Position numbers and translations under genes: made by a program | Notes under the pieces: model-generated | The model's input: the letters and a program-made list of their open reading frames with translations, nothing else | The model's database searches: none | Told to the model about the DNA's origin: nothing | From: Lewinellaceae bacterium | GTDB taxonomy: Bacteria; Bacteroidota; Bacteroidia; Chitinophagales; Saprospiraceae | Direction: 5' to 3' | Assembly (NCBI GenBank): GCA_020636225.1 | Contig: JACJYI010000005.1 | Span: forward strand, 124,001 to 188,000 | Length of the DNA: 64,000 bases | Shown here: positions 34,166-42,415 of the stretch, in pieces | How positions within the stretch are numbered: position 1 is the first letter of the stretch | Layout: each line of letters begins with the position of its first letter

Positions 34166-35056
34166 ATGGCTGCTAATCTCAAGGAAGTACGCGAACGGAT
34201 CAAGTCGGTCATCTCGACCCAGCAGATCACCAAGGCGATGAAGATGGTCTCGGCTGCCAAGTTGCGCCGGGCTCAGCAAGCCATTGTCGATATGCGTCCG
34301 TATGCGGATCGCCTGAATACCATGATGGTCAACATCCTGGCCAATGCCGATGGCGACCTGAATTCTGCCTTTGGCCTACAGCGGGATGTGCAGAAGGTGT
34401 GTATCGTGGTGGTCACTTCCAGCAAGGGGTTGTGTGGTGCATTCAATACAAACGTGATCAAGCTGGCCTCTGCCCGTATCCAGGAGCAGTACCAGGAGGT
34501 CATGGAAAAGGGCAACCTGACGGTGGTCTGCATTGGCAAGAAGGGCAATGATTATTTCCGCCGCCACTTCAAGAAGGCCCGTATCGTTAGCGATCATGTG
34601 AATATGTTCCAGGACCTTCGATATGAAAAGGTCCAGGAAGCAGCTCAGGAGCTGATGGACGGTTTTTCCGACCAGACGTACGATATCGTCGAGGTAGCCT
34701 ACGGACGATTCAAGAATGCCGCCACCCAGTATCCTGAAATGGAGACCTTCCTACCGGTGATCTCCGAAAAGTCAAAGGAGACCAGGCAGCGGGCTGACTA
34801 TCTGTTCGAGCCCGACAAGAATGGCTTGCTGGACCACTTGCTGCCCAGCATCCTCAAGACCTCGTTCTACAAGTACCTGCTGGATACCCATGCCTCTGAG
34901 CATGGAGCCCGCATGACAGCCATGGAAAAAGCTTCTGAAAATGCCGAGGAGATCCTTAAGGAATTGAAGATATCCTACAACAAGGCCCGTCAGGAAGCGA
35001 TCACCAAGGAGCTGTCCGAGATCGTCGGTGGCGCGGCTGCTCTGGAAGGCGCATAG
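34166..35056 (+). CDS. atpG: F0F1 ATP synthase subunit gamma
   Basis: 296 residues. Central rotor shaft: N-terminal helix LKEVRERIKSVISTQQITKAMKMVSAAKLRR and C-terminal helix MEKASENAEEILKELKISYNKARQEAITKELSEIVGGAAAL, the two coiled-coil ends of gamma, frame a Rossmann-like domain (VVVTSSKGLCGAFN). Last gene of the cluster; the beta and epsilon genes do not follow, as commonly seen in Bacteroidota where atpDC is a separate locus. Confidence 0.96.
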   Translation: MAANLKEVRERIKSVISTQQITKAMKMVSAAKLRRAQQAIVDMRPYADRLNTMMVNILANADGDLNSAFGLQRDVQKVCIVVVTSSKGLCGAFNTNVIKLASARIQEQYQEVMEKGNLTVVCIGKKGNDYFRRHFKKARIVSDHVNMFQDLRYEKVQEAAQELMDGFSDQTYDIVEVAYGRFKNAATQYPEMETFLPVISEKSKETRQRADYLFEPDKNGLLDHLLPSILKTSFYKYLLDTHASEHGARMTAMEKASENAEEILKELKISYNKARQEAITKELSEIVGGAAALEGA

Positions 35057-35215
35057 TCCATTCTGTATTGGATGAGGTGGCGCTCTGTGCCTGCGATGAA
35101 CAATTGAATGGGTCAGTCATTCCCGGAAGCCAGAGCCGGGTGAACCCTGGTGTTGGATTCCCTGTTATACTCCTGGATATCGGCAATCTGATACCTCGTT
35201 TGACGTTTGTCTGTT

Positions 35216-35238
35216 AAAATCGGCTGTTGGCCGATTTT
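35216..35238 (+). terminator. Terminator after the atp genes
   Basis: Perfect 9-bp stem AAAATCGGC/GCCGATTTT with a 5-nt loop, 160 bp after atpG. The trailing T-run is the TTTT of the stem itself, so efficiency may be moderate. Confidence 0.65.
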
Positions 35239-35315
35239 GGAGCAGCTTACAGGATATCATGGCGTATCTTTTCACCTTGTTTTTTTGCCTTCCACTACAG
35301 ATAAATCGAAATCAG

Positions 35316-38048
35316 ATGATGAAAAACTGGATCCTGATGTTTACCCTCATGTTGGGTGTGCAAGCGATCAGCTCTGCCGCCGACCCGATCAAGGTCACCT
35401 CCGTCGAGGGGATCACTGAATACCGCCTGGAGAATGGACTACGCGTCCTCCTCTTTCCGGATCAATCCAAGCAGACTTGCACGGTCAATATCACCTACAT
35501 GGTGGGATCACGCCATGAGAACTATGGCGAAACCGGTATGGCCCACTTGCTGGAGCATATGGTCTTCAAGGGCACGCCCAAGCACCCGAACATTCCCCAG
35601 GAATTGACGGAGCATGGCGCCCGGCCAAACGGTACAACCTGGCTGGACCGTACCAATTACTACGAGACCTTCAATGCCACGGAGGACAACCTCAAGTGGG
35701 CCCTCGAGCTGGAGGCTGATCGCATGGTCAACTCCTTTATCGCCAAGAAGGATCTTGACAGTGAGATGACCGTCGTTCGGAATGAATTCGAATCCGGCGA
35801 GAACAGCCCGTTCGGTGTACTGATGGAGCGGATCGTATCCACGGCCTATCTGTGGCACAACTACGGCAAGTCCACCATCGGTTGCCGGGCAGATATCGAG
35901 AATGTACCTATTGAGCGTCTTCAGGCCTTCTACAAGAAATATTACCAGCCGGATAACGCGGTCCTGACCGTAGCCGGCAAGTTTGATCCGGAAAAGACCC
36001 TGAAACTGATCGATGAATATTACTCACCGATCCCCCGTCCGGAGCGCGAACTGCCACCGATCTATACCCTTGACCCCGTCCAGGATGGTGAACGTTTTGT
36101 GACCCTTCGCCGGGTCGGTGACGTCCAGTTCATGGGCTGCGCCTACCATGCAGCCCCTGGTCCTCATTCTGATTTTGCAGCCATTGAAGTGCTCACCAGC
36201 GTCCTGTCATCCAATCCCTCCGGTCGCCTGTACAAGGCCCTGGTGGATGGAAAAAAGGCCAGTCAATCCTTCGGTTGGTCCTTCCAGCTGCACGATCCGG
36301 GACTGATGATGTTCTTCGCCGAGGTGCCCAAGGACAAGGATCTGGAGGATGCCAAGAATACCATGCTGGCGACCCTGGATGATGTCGTCACGAATCCCCC
36401 GACGGAAGCAGAGGTGGAGCAGGCCAAGAATGAACTCCTCAAGGATATCGAACTCTCGTTCAATTCCTCCGAGCGCATCTGCCTGCAGTTGAGTGAATGG
36501 ATCGGCATGGGCGACTGGCGCCTGATGTTCATCCACCGCGATCGGATCAAGCAGGTGACTGCCGATCAGGTCCTCAAGGTAGCCCAGAATTACCTGAAGC
36601 CGGACAACCGGACCACCGGTATCTTCATCCCCACGGCGGATCCGCAACGTGCGGAGATCCCGGCCACTCCGGATGTCGCAGCCCTGGTCAAGGATTACAA
36701 GGGAACCCAGGCCATTGCCGAAGGCGAAGCTTTTGACCCGTCACCGGACAACATCGATGCACGGACAGTGACCGCCAATGCCTCCAATGGCATGGAAATG
36801 GCCTTCCTGCCGAAGAAGACACGTGGCGAATCGGTCAACCTGTCCATGACCCTGCGGTTTGGCAGCGAGAAAAGCCTGATGAACAAGGGCAAGGCCGGCG
36901 AGTATGCCATCGATCTTCTGGACAAGGGTACATCCAAAATGAACCGGGAAGAGATCAAGCAGGCCTTTGACAAGATGAAGGCGACGGTCAGGATCAACGG
37001 TTCGGAAACAGGAGCGAATATCAGTATCCAGACCAAGCGCGAGAATCTGTCGGATGTGCTGAACCTGGTCCGGGATATCCTCCGCGACCCAGTCTTCCCC
37101 CAGGAGGAGTTGGACAAGCTGATCGAACAGAACCTGGCATCGATCGAGCAGAACCGTTCAGAGCCACAGGCCATTGCCGTTCGGGCCATTCAGCGCCACA
37201 ACCAGCGCTTTGCCAAGGGGCATCCGTACTATGTGCCGACCATTGACGAGGAATTGGCCATGTATAAGGATGTGACCATGGATGATGTCAAGAGTTTCTA
37301 CAACAGCTTCGTGAGCACGGCTGGATCAACGGTCAGCGTGGTCGGTGATTTTGACGAACAGGCGATCAAAAACCAGTTGACCTCCCTCTTCGGTGATTGG
37401 AAGGCGAAGGAGTCCTTCCAGCGGATCCCTCGTCCGTTCAATCCTCCTCAGCCGGATAACGTGAACTTTGAGACGCCGGACAAAGCCAATGCGTTCTTTA
37501 TTGCCTCCCTGCCGATCAAAATGGACGATAACAATCCGGATTACGCCGCCATGACCATGGGGAACTTCATGCTGGGTGGTGGATTCCTCAACAGCCGGCT
37601 GGCCACACGGATCCGCCAGCAGGAGGGATTGAGCTATGGCGTCGGTTCCTTCTTCAATGCCGGCACCAAGGACGAATCCGCTTCCTGGGGTGCCTATGCC
37701 ATCTATGCCCCGGAGAATGCCGAGAAGCTGGAGGCTGCCTTCAAGGAAGAGATCCAGAAGGTCATCTCTGAAGGATTTACAGCGGAGGAACTGGAAGCGG
37801 CGAAGAGTGGATGGCTGCAAAGTCAGACGGTCAGCCGTTCACAGGACAACCGCCTGGCTGGATCACTCAATGCCAATCTCTACAACGACCGCACCATGGC
37901 CTGGGATAAGGCATTGGAAGAAAAGGTCATGAACATGAGCGTTGACCAGATCAATGCAGCGATGAAGAAGCACATCGATCCGGCCAAGGTCACCATCATG
38001 AAGGCAGGTGATTTTGCCAAGGTCAAGGCCAAGACCGACAAGCCCTGA
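35316..38048 (+). CDS. M16-family zinc metallopeptidase, two-domain (PqqL/insulinase type)
   Basis: 910 residues with a signal peptide (MMKNWILMFTLMLGVQAISSAA). The N-terminal M16 domain has the inverted zinc motif HLLEH (H77, E80, H81) with a downstream glutamate in ALELEADRMVN; the second half repeats the fold without a zinc motif (GEYAIDLLDKGTSKM, RIRQQEGLSYGVGSFF), forming the closed clamshell that degrades peptides in the periplasm. The start is taken at the tandem ATG at 35316/35319; the longer in-frame extension to 35259 would place the terminator region in the leader and lacks family support. Ends before a strong terminator; monocistronic. Confidence 0.93.
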   Translation: MMKNWILMFTLMLGVQAISSAADPIKVTSVEGITEYRLENGLRVLLFPDQSKQTCTVNITYMVGSRHENYGETGMAHLLEHMVFKGTPKHPNIPQELTEHGARPNGTTWLDRTNYYETFNATEDNLKWALELEADRMVNSFIAKKDLDSEMTVVRNEFESGENSPFGVLMERIVSTAYLWHNYGKSTIGCRADIENVPIERLQAFYKKYYQPDNAVLTVAGKFDPEKTLKLIDEYYSPIPRPERELPPIYTLDPVQDGERFVTLRRVGDVQFMGCAYHAAPGPHSDFAAIEVLTSVLSSNPSGRLYKALVDGKKASQSFGWSFQLHDPGLMMFFAEVPKDKDLEDAKNTMLATLDDVVTNPPTEAEVEQAKNELLKDIELSFNSSERICLQLSEWIGMGDWRLMFIHRDRIKQVTADQVLKVAQNYLKPDNRTTGIFIPTADPQRAEIPATPDVAALVKDYKGTQAIAEGEAFDPSPDNIDARTVTANASNGMEMAFLPKKTRGESVNLSMTLRFGSEKSLMNKGKAGEYAIDLLDKGTSKMNREEIKQAFDKMKATVRINGSETGANISIQTKRENLSDVLNLVRDILRDPVFPQEELDKLIEQNLASIEQNRSEPQAIAVRAIQRHNQRFAKGHPYYVPTIDEELAMYKDVTMDDVKSFYNSFVSTAGSTVSVVGDFDEQAIKNQLTSLFGDWKAKESFQRIPRPFNPPQPDNVNFETPDKANAFFIASLPIKMDDNNPDYAAMTMGNFMLGGGFLNSRLATRIRQQEGLSYGVGSFFNAGTKDESASWGAYAIYAPENAEKLEAAFKEEIQKVISEGFTAEELEAAKSGWLQSQTVSRSQDNRLAGSLNANLYNDRTMAWDKALEEKVMNMSVDQINAAMKKHIDPAKVTIMKAGDFAKVKAKTDKP

Positions 38049-38070
38049 TCCTCTTCATGAAGATCGACCT

Positions 38071-38104
38071 GAACGGGTGCCTGCTCTTGAGCAGGCACCC
38101 GTTC
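38071..38104 (+). terminator. Strong terminator after the M16 peptidase gene
   Basis: Perfect 16-bp stem GAACGGGTGCCTGCTC/GAGCAGGCACCCGTTC with a 2-nt TT loop, followed by TGTTTGTC, 22 bp after the stop. Confidence 0.85.
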
Positions 38105-38173
38105 TGTTTGTCAGGTCCTGCTACACACCCGGGAGGAGGCAATTTTGCTCATCTTCAATCCTCCGTGAAGCCG

Positions 38174-38181
38174 TATCTTTG
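38174..38181 (+). promoter_or_regulatory. -7 promoter element (TATCTTTG) of ahcY
   Basis: Perfect TAnnTTTG match 52 bp before the ahcY start. No SAH or SAM riboswitch structure was recognised in the leader. Confidence 0.6.
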
Positions 38182-38233
38182 CCGTCAATAAACAAATCGG
38201 GCTTTCCAGCCGTTAATCGTCAAACTTCATTTC

Positions 38234-39547
38234 ATGTCTACTACTGTCACCCGACTCCCCTACAAAGTCAAAGATATTTCCCAGGCCGACTGGGGCCGCC
38301 GCGAGATCGAGCTGGCCGAGGCCGAGATGCCGGGCCTCATGGCTCTTCGCGAACAATACAGGAAAGAGAAGCCCCTGAAGGGTGCCCGTATCGCCGGTTG
38401 CCTGCACATGACCATCCAGACGGCTGTGCTCATCGAGACGCTGGTCGAATTGGGTGCTGATGTCACCTGGTCATCCTGCAATATTTTCTCGACACAGGAC
38501 CATGCCGCTGCGGCCATCGCCAAGGCGGGTATCCCGGTCTACGCCTGGAAAGGGATGAACGAAGAGGAGTTTGACTGGTGCATCGAGCAGACCCTGTTCG
38601 CTTTCCCGGATGGCCAGCCGTTGAACATGATCCTCGATGATGGTGGTGACCTCACCAATATGGTGTTGGATCGCTATCCGGAGCTGGTCCAGGGTATCCG
38701 CGGACTGAGTGAAGAAACCACCACCGGTGTGCATCGCCTGTACGAGCGCATGAAGAACGGCACGCTGCCTATGCCGGCGATCAATGTCAACGATTCAGTG
38801 ACCAAGTCGAAGTTCGACAACAAGTATGGTTGCAAGGAGTCCTGCGTGGATGCCATCCGTCGGGCGACCGATGTGATGATGGCAGGCAAGGTGGCTGTCG
38901 TCGCCGGATATGGCGATGTCGGAAAAGGCTCGGCTGCATCCCTCCGCGGAGCCGGCTGCCGGGTGATCGTCACGGAGATCGATCCGATCTGTGCCCTGCA
39001 AGCTGCCATGGATGGCTTTGAAGTACAGAAGATGGTCAATGCCATTCCGCGGGCGGATATCGTGATCACCGCTACTGGTAACAAGGACGTGGTCAATGAG
39101 CAGCATTTCCGACTGATGAAGGACAAGACCATTGTCGCGAACATCGGACACTTTGACAATGAGATCGACATGGCCTGGCTGAATGGCCAGTTCGGCAAGA
39201 GCAAGGTCGAGATCAAGCCCCAGGTAGACAAGTACACCATTGATGGCAGGGACATCATCGTGCTGGCCGAAGGCCGCCTGGTGAACCTGGGTTGTGCTAC
39301 CGGCCACCCATCCTTTGTCATGTCCAACTCCTTCACCAACCAGACCCTGGCACAGCTGGAGCTGTGGCAGAATGCCGACAAGTATGGCAATGAGGTGTAT
39401 ACCCTGCCCAAACATCTCGATGAGATGGTCGCTCGCCTCCATCTGGCCAAGATCGGGGTGGAGCTGGAGGAGTTGACTCCCGCGCAGGCTGCCTACATCG
39501 GCGTCACACCCGAGGGGCCCTATAAGCCTGATTACTACAGATATTAA
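38234..39547 (+). CDS. ahcY: Adenosylhomocysteinase
   Basis: 437 residues. NAD-dependent hydrolysis of S-adenosylhomocysteine to homocysteine and adenosine, clearing the product of methylation. Contains substrate-binding segments (GCLHMTIQTAVLIETL, SSCNIFSTQDHAAA), the NAD-binding Rossmann motif GYGDVGKGSAAS and the C-terminal PDYYRY that reaches the NAD of the neighbouring subunit. Length is standard. Flanked by its own promoter and terminator. Confidence 0.98.
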   Translation: MSTTVTRLPYKVKDISQADWGRREIELAEAEMPGLMALREQYRKEKPLKGARIAGCLHMTIQTAVLIETLVELGADVTWSSCNIFSTQDHAAAAIAKAGIPVYAWKGMNEEEFDWCIEQTLFAFPDGQPLNMILDDGGDLTNMVLDRYPELVQGIRGLSEETTTGVHRLYERMKNGTLPMPAINVNDSVTKSKFDNKYGCKESCVDAIRRATDVMMAGKVAVVAGYGDVGKGSAASLRGAGCRVIVTEIDPICALQAAMDGFEVQKMVNAIPRADIVITATGNKDVVNEQHFRLMKDKTIVANIGHFDNEIDMAWLNGQFGKSKVEIKPQVDKYTIDGRDIIVLAEGRLVNLGCATGHPSFVMSNSFTNQTLAQLELWQNADKYGNEVYTLPKHLDEMVARLHLAKIGVELEELTPAQAAYIGVTPEGPYKPDYYRY

Positions 39548-39555
39548 GTTTTCTG

Positions 39556-39582
39556 AAACGGCCGTCCTCAAGACGGCCGTTT
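39556..39582 (+). terminator. Terminator after ahcY
   Basis: Perfect 11-bp stem AAACGGCCGTC/GACGGCCGTTT with a 5-nt loop, continuing into TTTTTC; 8 bp after the stop. Confidence 0.92.
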
Positions 39583-39650
39583 TTCTTGAGGATCTCCGGA
39601 TATCCCATGGGCTGGGAAGAAATTGTCTGTATGGAATATCCGGCAGAGAA

Positions 39651-39658
39651 TATCTTTG
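39651..39658 (+). promoter_or_regulatory. -7 promoter element (TATCTTTG) of the DUF47-pit operon
   Basis: Perfect match 29 bp before the ATG at 39688; it supports that start over in-frame upstream codons at 39586 or 39631. Confidence 0.55.
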
Positions 39659-39687
39659 ACCTGAAGGAGTACATTCAACACAACGTT

Positions 39688-40335
39688 ATGGCACTGGACG
39701 GCATACTCAAGTTCTTACTTCCGAAGGACCGGGTCTTTTTCAAGTTGTTTATCCAGGCAGGAGAACTGCTGGAAAAGGGTGGTCAGCGATTGGTCGAATT
39801 GGCCCAGACGGTTCCCGGACCGGACCGGGATCGGATCATCCAGGAGATCGATGATCTGGAACATGAGGGTGATGATGTGACCCACCACATCTTTGTCCAG
39901 TTGAATACCAATTTCATTACTCCCCTGGACCGGGAGGATATCCAGGAACTGGCGAAATCCGTAGATGATGTGCTGGATCACATCAACCTGTCGGCGTATT
40001 GCCTGAACATGTACAATCTCACGGACCTTCCTCCGGAGTATCTGCCCCTTGCCCGGAATATCGCTTCCTCGACCTCACTGATCCGGGAAGCACTGGTCCT
40101 GTTGAAGGATCGAAAGAATGTCAAGGCTATCCAGGAGATCTGTGTCCGGATCAACAGCCTGGAGAATGAAGCAGACGGTCTTTTTGTCGGCGGCATGTCC
40201 AGACTATTCCGCGAGGAGAAGGATCCGATCCACCTGGTTCGTCAAAAGGAGACCCTGATTGCCCTGGAGCTGGCTACGGATATGGCAGAGAACGTCGCGA
40301 ACGTTCTGGAGACCATCACGATCAAATTCGCGTGA
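39688..40335 (+). CDS. DUF47 (PhoU-like) phosphate transport accessory protein
   Basis: 215 residues, all helical, with the DUF47/PhoU pattern: MALDGILKFLLPKDRVFFKLF at the start, ELAQTVPGPDRDRIIQEIDDLEHEGDDVTHHIF with acidic metal-binding residues, a second repeat RINSLENEADGLFVGGMSRLF. Known members are cytoplasmic partners of Pit transporters. The stop is followed after one base by the pit ATG, so the two are translationally coupled. The start MALDGIL matches the usual N-terminus of the family. Confidence 0.9.
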   Translation: MALDGILKFLLPKDRVFFKLFIQAGELLEKGGQRLVELAQTVPGPDRDRIIQEIDDLEHEGDDVTHHIFVQLNTNFITPLDREDIQELAKSVDDVLDHINLSAYCLNMYNLTDLPPEYLPLARNIASSTSLIREALVLLKDRKNVKAIQEICVRINSLENEADGLFVGGMSRLFREEKDPIHLVRQKETLIALELATDMAENVANVLETITIKFA

Positions 40336-40336
40336 G

Positions 40337-41356
40337 ATGACCGTATTGGTAATTGCGATCATCCTCATCGCCCTGGCCTATGATTTCCTGAACGGCATGA
40401 ATGATGCGGCGAATTCCATAGCCACCATCGTCTCTACCAAGGTCCTTACTCCATTTGCAGCGGTCGCATGGGCTGCCTTTTTCAATTTTGCCGCCATCTT
40501 CATCTTTGGCACCCACGTGGCCGATACGATCGGGAAGATCGTCCGCCCGCTTGCCGATCAGGGGGTGACCTCTGAAGTGGCCCAGCTGCTGGTATTATGC
40601 AGTTTGCTGGGCGCTATTGTATGGGTATTCCTGTGCACCCAATACGGCCTTCCCATCAGCGTGTCACACGCCCTGATCGGGGGGATGCTCGGCCCTGCCC
40701 TGGTGGAATTCGGCTTGTATTACCAGGGTGACATCGTGTTTGACAGCGACAAGGTGATCAAGATCTTCCTCTTCATTTTTCTGGCCCCTCTGATCGGTAT
40801 GGTGGTCGGATACCTCATCATGGTGGCCGTCCAGTGGATCTTTCGCCGATCCAATCCCTTCAAGGTGGATCAGTTCTTTCGGGTCATGCAGCTGGTCTCC
40901 TCGGCGGCATTCAGCCTGGGTCATGGTGGCAATGACGCCCAGAAGGTCATGGGCATCATCACCATCCTGCTGTTTTCCACCGGTACGATCAGCGAGCTGG
41001 CCGTACCTACCTGGGTCATGCTCCTGTGTTATGCCGCCATCAGCCTCGGCACACTGTTAGGTGGCTGGAAGGTCATCCGAACCCTCGGGGTAAATCTGAC
41101 GGACCTGAAGCCACCGGGTGGATTCAGTGCAGAAACGGCAGGTGCCTTTACCCTGTTCGGAACAGCCTTTGCGGGGATCCCCGCCAGTACAACGCATACG
41201 GTCACCGGGGCCATCATGGGGGTTGGGGTGACCAGAGGGGTCAATGCCGTCAAGTGGGGCACCGCCAAGAATATCCTCTGGGCCTGGGTCATGACGATAC
41301 CCGCCGCCGCCACGATGGGAGCACTGTCCTACTACCTGCTCCACCTGGTCTATTGA
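40337..41356 (+). CDS. pit: Low-affinity inorganic phosphate transporter, PiT family
   Basis: 339 residues, about ten transmembrane helices. Imports phosphate (as metal-phosphate) driven by the proton or sodium gradient. The two PiT signature repeats are present: YDFLNGMNDAANSIATIVST near the N-terminus and SLGHGGNDAQKVMGIITILL in the second half; SVSHALIGGMLG and STTHTVTGAIMGVG are the paired helix motifs. Partner of the DUF47 protein upstream. Confidence 0.95.
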   Translation: MTVLVIAIILIALAYDFLNGMNDAANSIATIVSTKVLTPFAAVAWAAFFNFAAIFIFGTHVADTIGKIVRPLADQGVTSEVAQLLVLCSLLGAIVWVFLCTQYGLPISVSHALIGGMLGPALVEFGLYYQGDIVFDSDKVIKIFLFIFLAPLIGMVVGYLIMVAVQWIFRRSNPFKVDQFFRVMQLVSSAAFSLGHGGNDAQKVMGIITILLFSTGTISELAVPTWVMLLCYAAISLGTLLGGWKVIRTLGVNLTDLKPPGGFSAETAGAFTLFGTAFAGIPASTTHTVTGAIMGVGVTRGVNAVKWGTAKNILWAWVMTIPAAATMGALSYYLLHLVY

Positions 41357-41387
41357 ACGGCATTTCCGGGTTGGTCCAGAATCGCCG

Positions 41388-41395
41388 TATCTTTG
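41388..41395 (+). promoter_or_regulatory. -7 promoter element (TATCTTTG) of yidD
   Basis: Perfect TAnnTTTG match ending only 5 bp before the yidD ATG, so a transcript starting here would be nearly leaderless. Confidence 0.45.
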
Positions 41396-41399
41396 TGAG

Positions 41400-41672
41400 A
41401 TGAAGGATCATCCGGTCGTCTGGCTCCTGAAGCGCCTCCTGATCTTGCCCGTCCGGTTCTATCAGTATGCCATCGCCCCCCTCCTGCCACCATCTTGTCG
41501 CTATACGCCGACCTGTTCGCACTACATGGTCCAGGCCATCGAGGAATGGGGTCCCTTCAGGGGATTCTGGATGGGCCTGAAGCGCATCGGGCGATGCAAT
41601 CCCTGGGGAGGGCACGGGTATGATCCGGTTCCTCCGAATCCAAAGAAACACGGGTCAGCAGCCGGTCACTGA
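41400..41672 (+). CDS. yidD: Membrane protein insertion efficiency factor YidD
   Basis: 90 residues. Small amphipathic protein that aids YidC-dependent membrane insertion. Signature LPPSCRYTPTCSHYMVQAIEEWG with GFWMGLKRIGRCNPWGGHGYDPVP, containing the three conserved cysteines. The last 7 bp overlap the convergent gene at 41666. Confidence 0.95.
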   Translation: MKDHPVVWLLKRLLILPVRFYQYAIAPLLPPSCRYTPTCSHYMVQAIEEWGPFRGFWMGLKRIGRCNPWGGHGYDPVPPNPKKHGSAAGH

Positions 41673-42415
41673 CCCGACTTCTCCAGGTATCGAGCCCACT
41701 TTTTCTGCGCCTGCCGGGCCAGGTAATCCGTTCCGACACGAAGCTCTTCAACGCGATCCGGACGGTGGGAAAAACTGAAGAAGGCTTCGAAAAAACGCAC
41801 AAAGCGAACACCGATGGATCCTTCCCTGAATACCTGGGGAACCTTCTTGGGCAGGATCACCCCGGCTGGGGGGATGAGCATCCATTGTTCAACGCCGGTC
41901 CCGGTCTCCCGGCTGGATCGGCTTTTTCGGAGAATGCCGATTTCTCCAGCTGACCAGGCCTTTCTGGTTGGCTGAAGGTCCAGATCCAGGATGGTCACGG
42001 CATGGTCACCCTTGGTCCACCGGACATAGCTGGTATCCGGCATCAGGTAAACAGGGTTCAGTTCGTAAGCCTGCCGGAAGGAAGCGGCCAGGGCCACCAT
42101 CAGGCTGTCGCGGTAAGCCACATCCCGGCCGATCGTCTGCTGTGCCCGGCGGCGTCCGGATGCCTGCTCGTCCAGGTTCGCCACGGCCCTGCGGATCCGC
42201 TCGTGCTTGACCGTGAAGGTGGGAAATACCACGAAAAGGGTCTTCTGCGGAAACGCCCCAAACCATTCCGCCCCATCCGATCCCCCTTCCGGGTCCTGTT
42301 GGGCATGCAGGAGCGAACCCGGGAAAAGCAAGCTGAGGATCAACAGGATTGCCGCGACAGGAGTACCTTTATCGGGATACTTGGATAGACATGGTCGAAC
42401 ATCGTTTATATACAT
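41666..42415 (-). CDS. Exported protein of unknown function
   Basis: 249 residues. Signal peptide with a short basic N-region and the hydrophobic core VAAILLILSLLFPGSLLHAQ (about residues 20-39). The mature part is mixed alpha/beta with conserved-looking VVFPTFTVKHERIRRA, a KGDHAVTILDLDLQ strand and a C-terminal RFFEAFFSF. No catalytic motif is recognisable and no family is assigned. Its 5' end overlaps the 5' end of the divergent gene at 42391 by 25 bp, so the two promoters lie inside each other's coding starts. Three Lys/Arg-rich residues near the end suggest a soluble periplasmic protein. Confidence 0.7.
   Translation of the reverse strand: MYINDVRPCLSKYPDKGTPVAAILLILSLLFPGSLLHAQQDPEGGSDGAEWFGAFPQKTLFVVFPTFTVKHERIRRAVANLDEQASGRRRAQQTIGRDVAYRDSLMVALAASFRQAYELNPVYLMPDTSYVRWTKGDHAVTILDLDLQPTRKAWSAGEIGILRKSRSSRETGTGVEQWMLIPPAGVILPKKVPQVFREGSIGVRFVRFFEAFFSFSHRPDRVEELRVGTDYLARQAQKKWARYLEKSGQ
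42364..42371 (+). promoter_or_regulatory. -7-like element (TACCTTTA)
   Basis: One mismatch to TAnnTTTG, 19 bp before the ATG at 42391 and inside the coding start of the divergent minus-strand gene. Confidence 0.35.

Noticed and set aside
38182..38233. Riboswitch in the ahcY leader
   Set aside because: The leader is about 50 nt and shows no conserved SAH or SAM aptamer elements.
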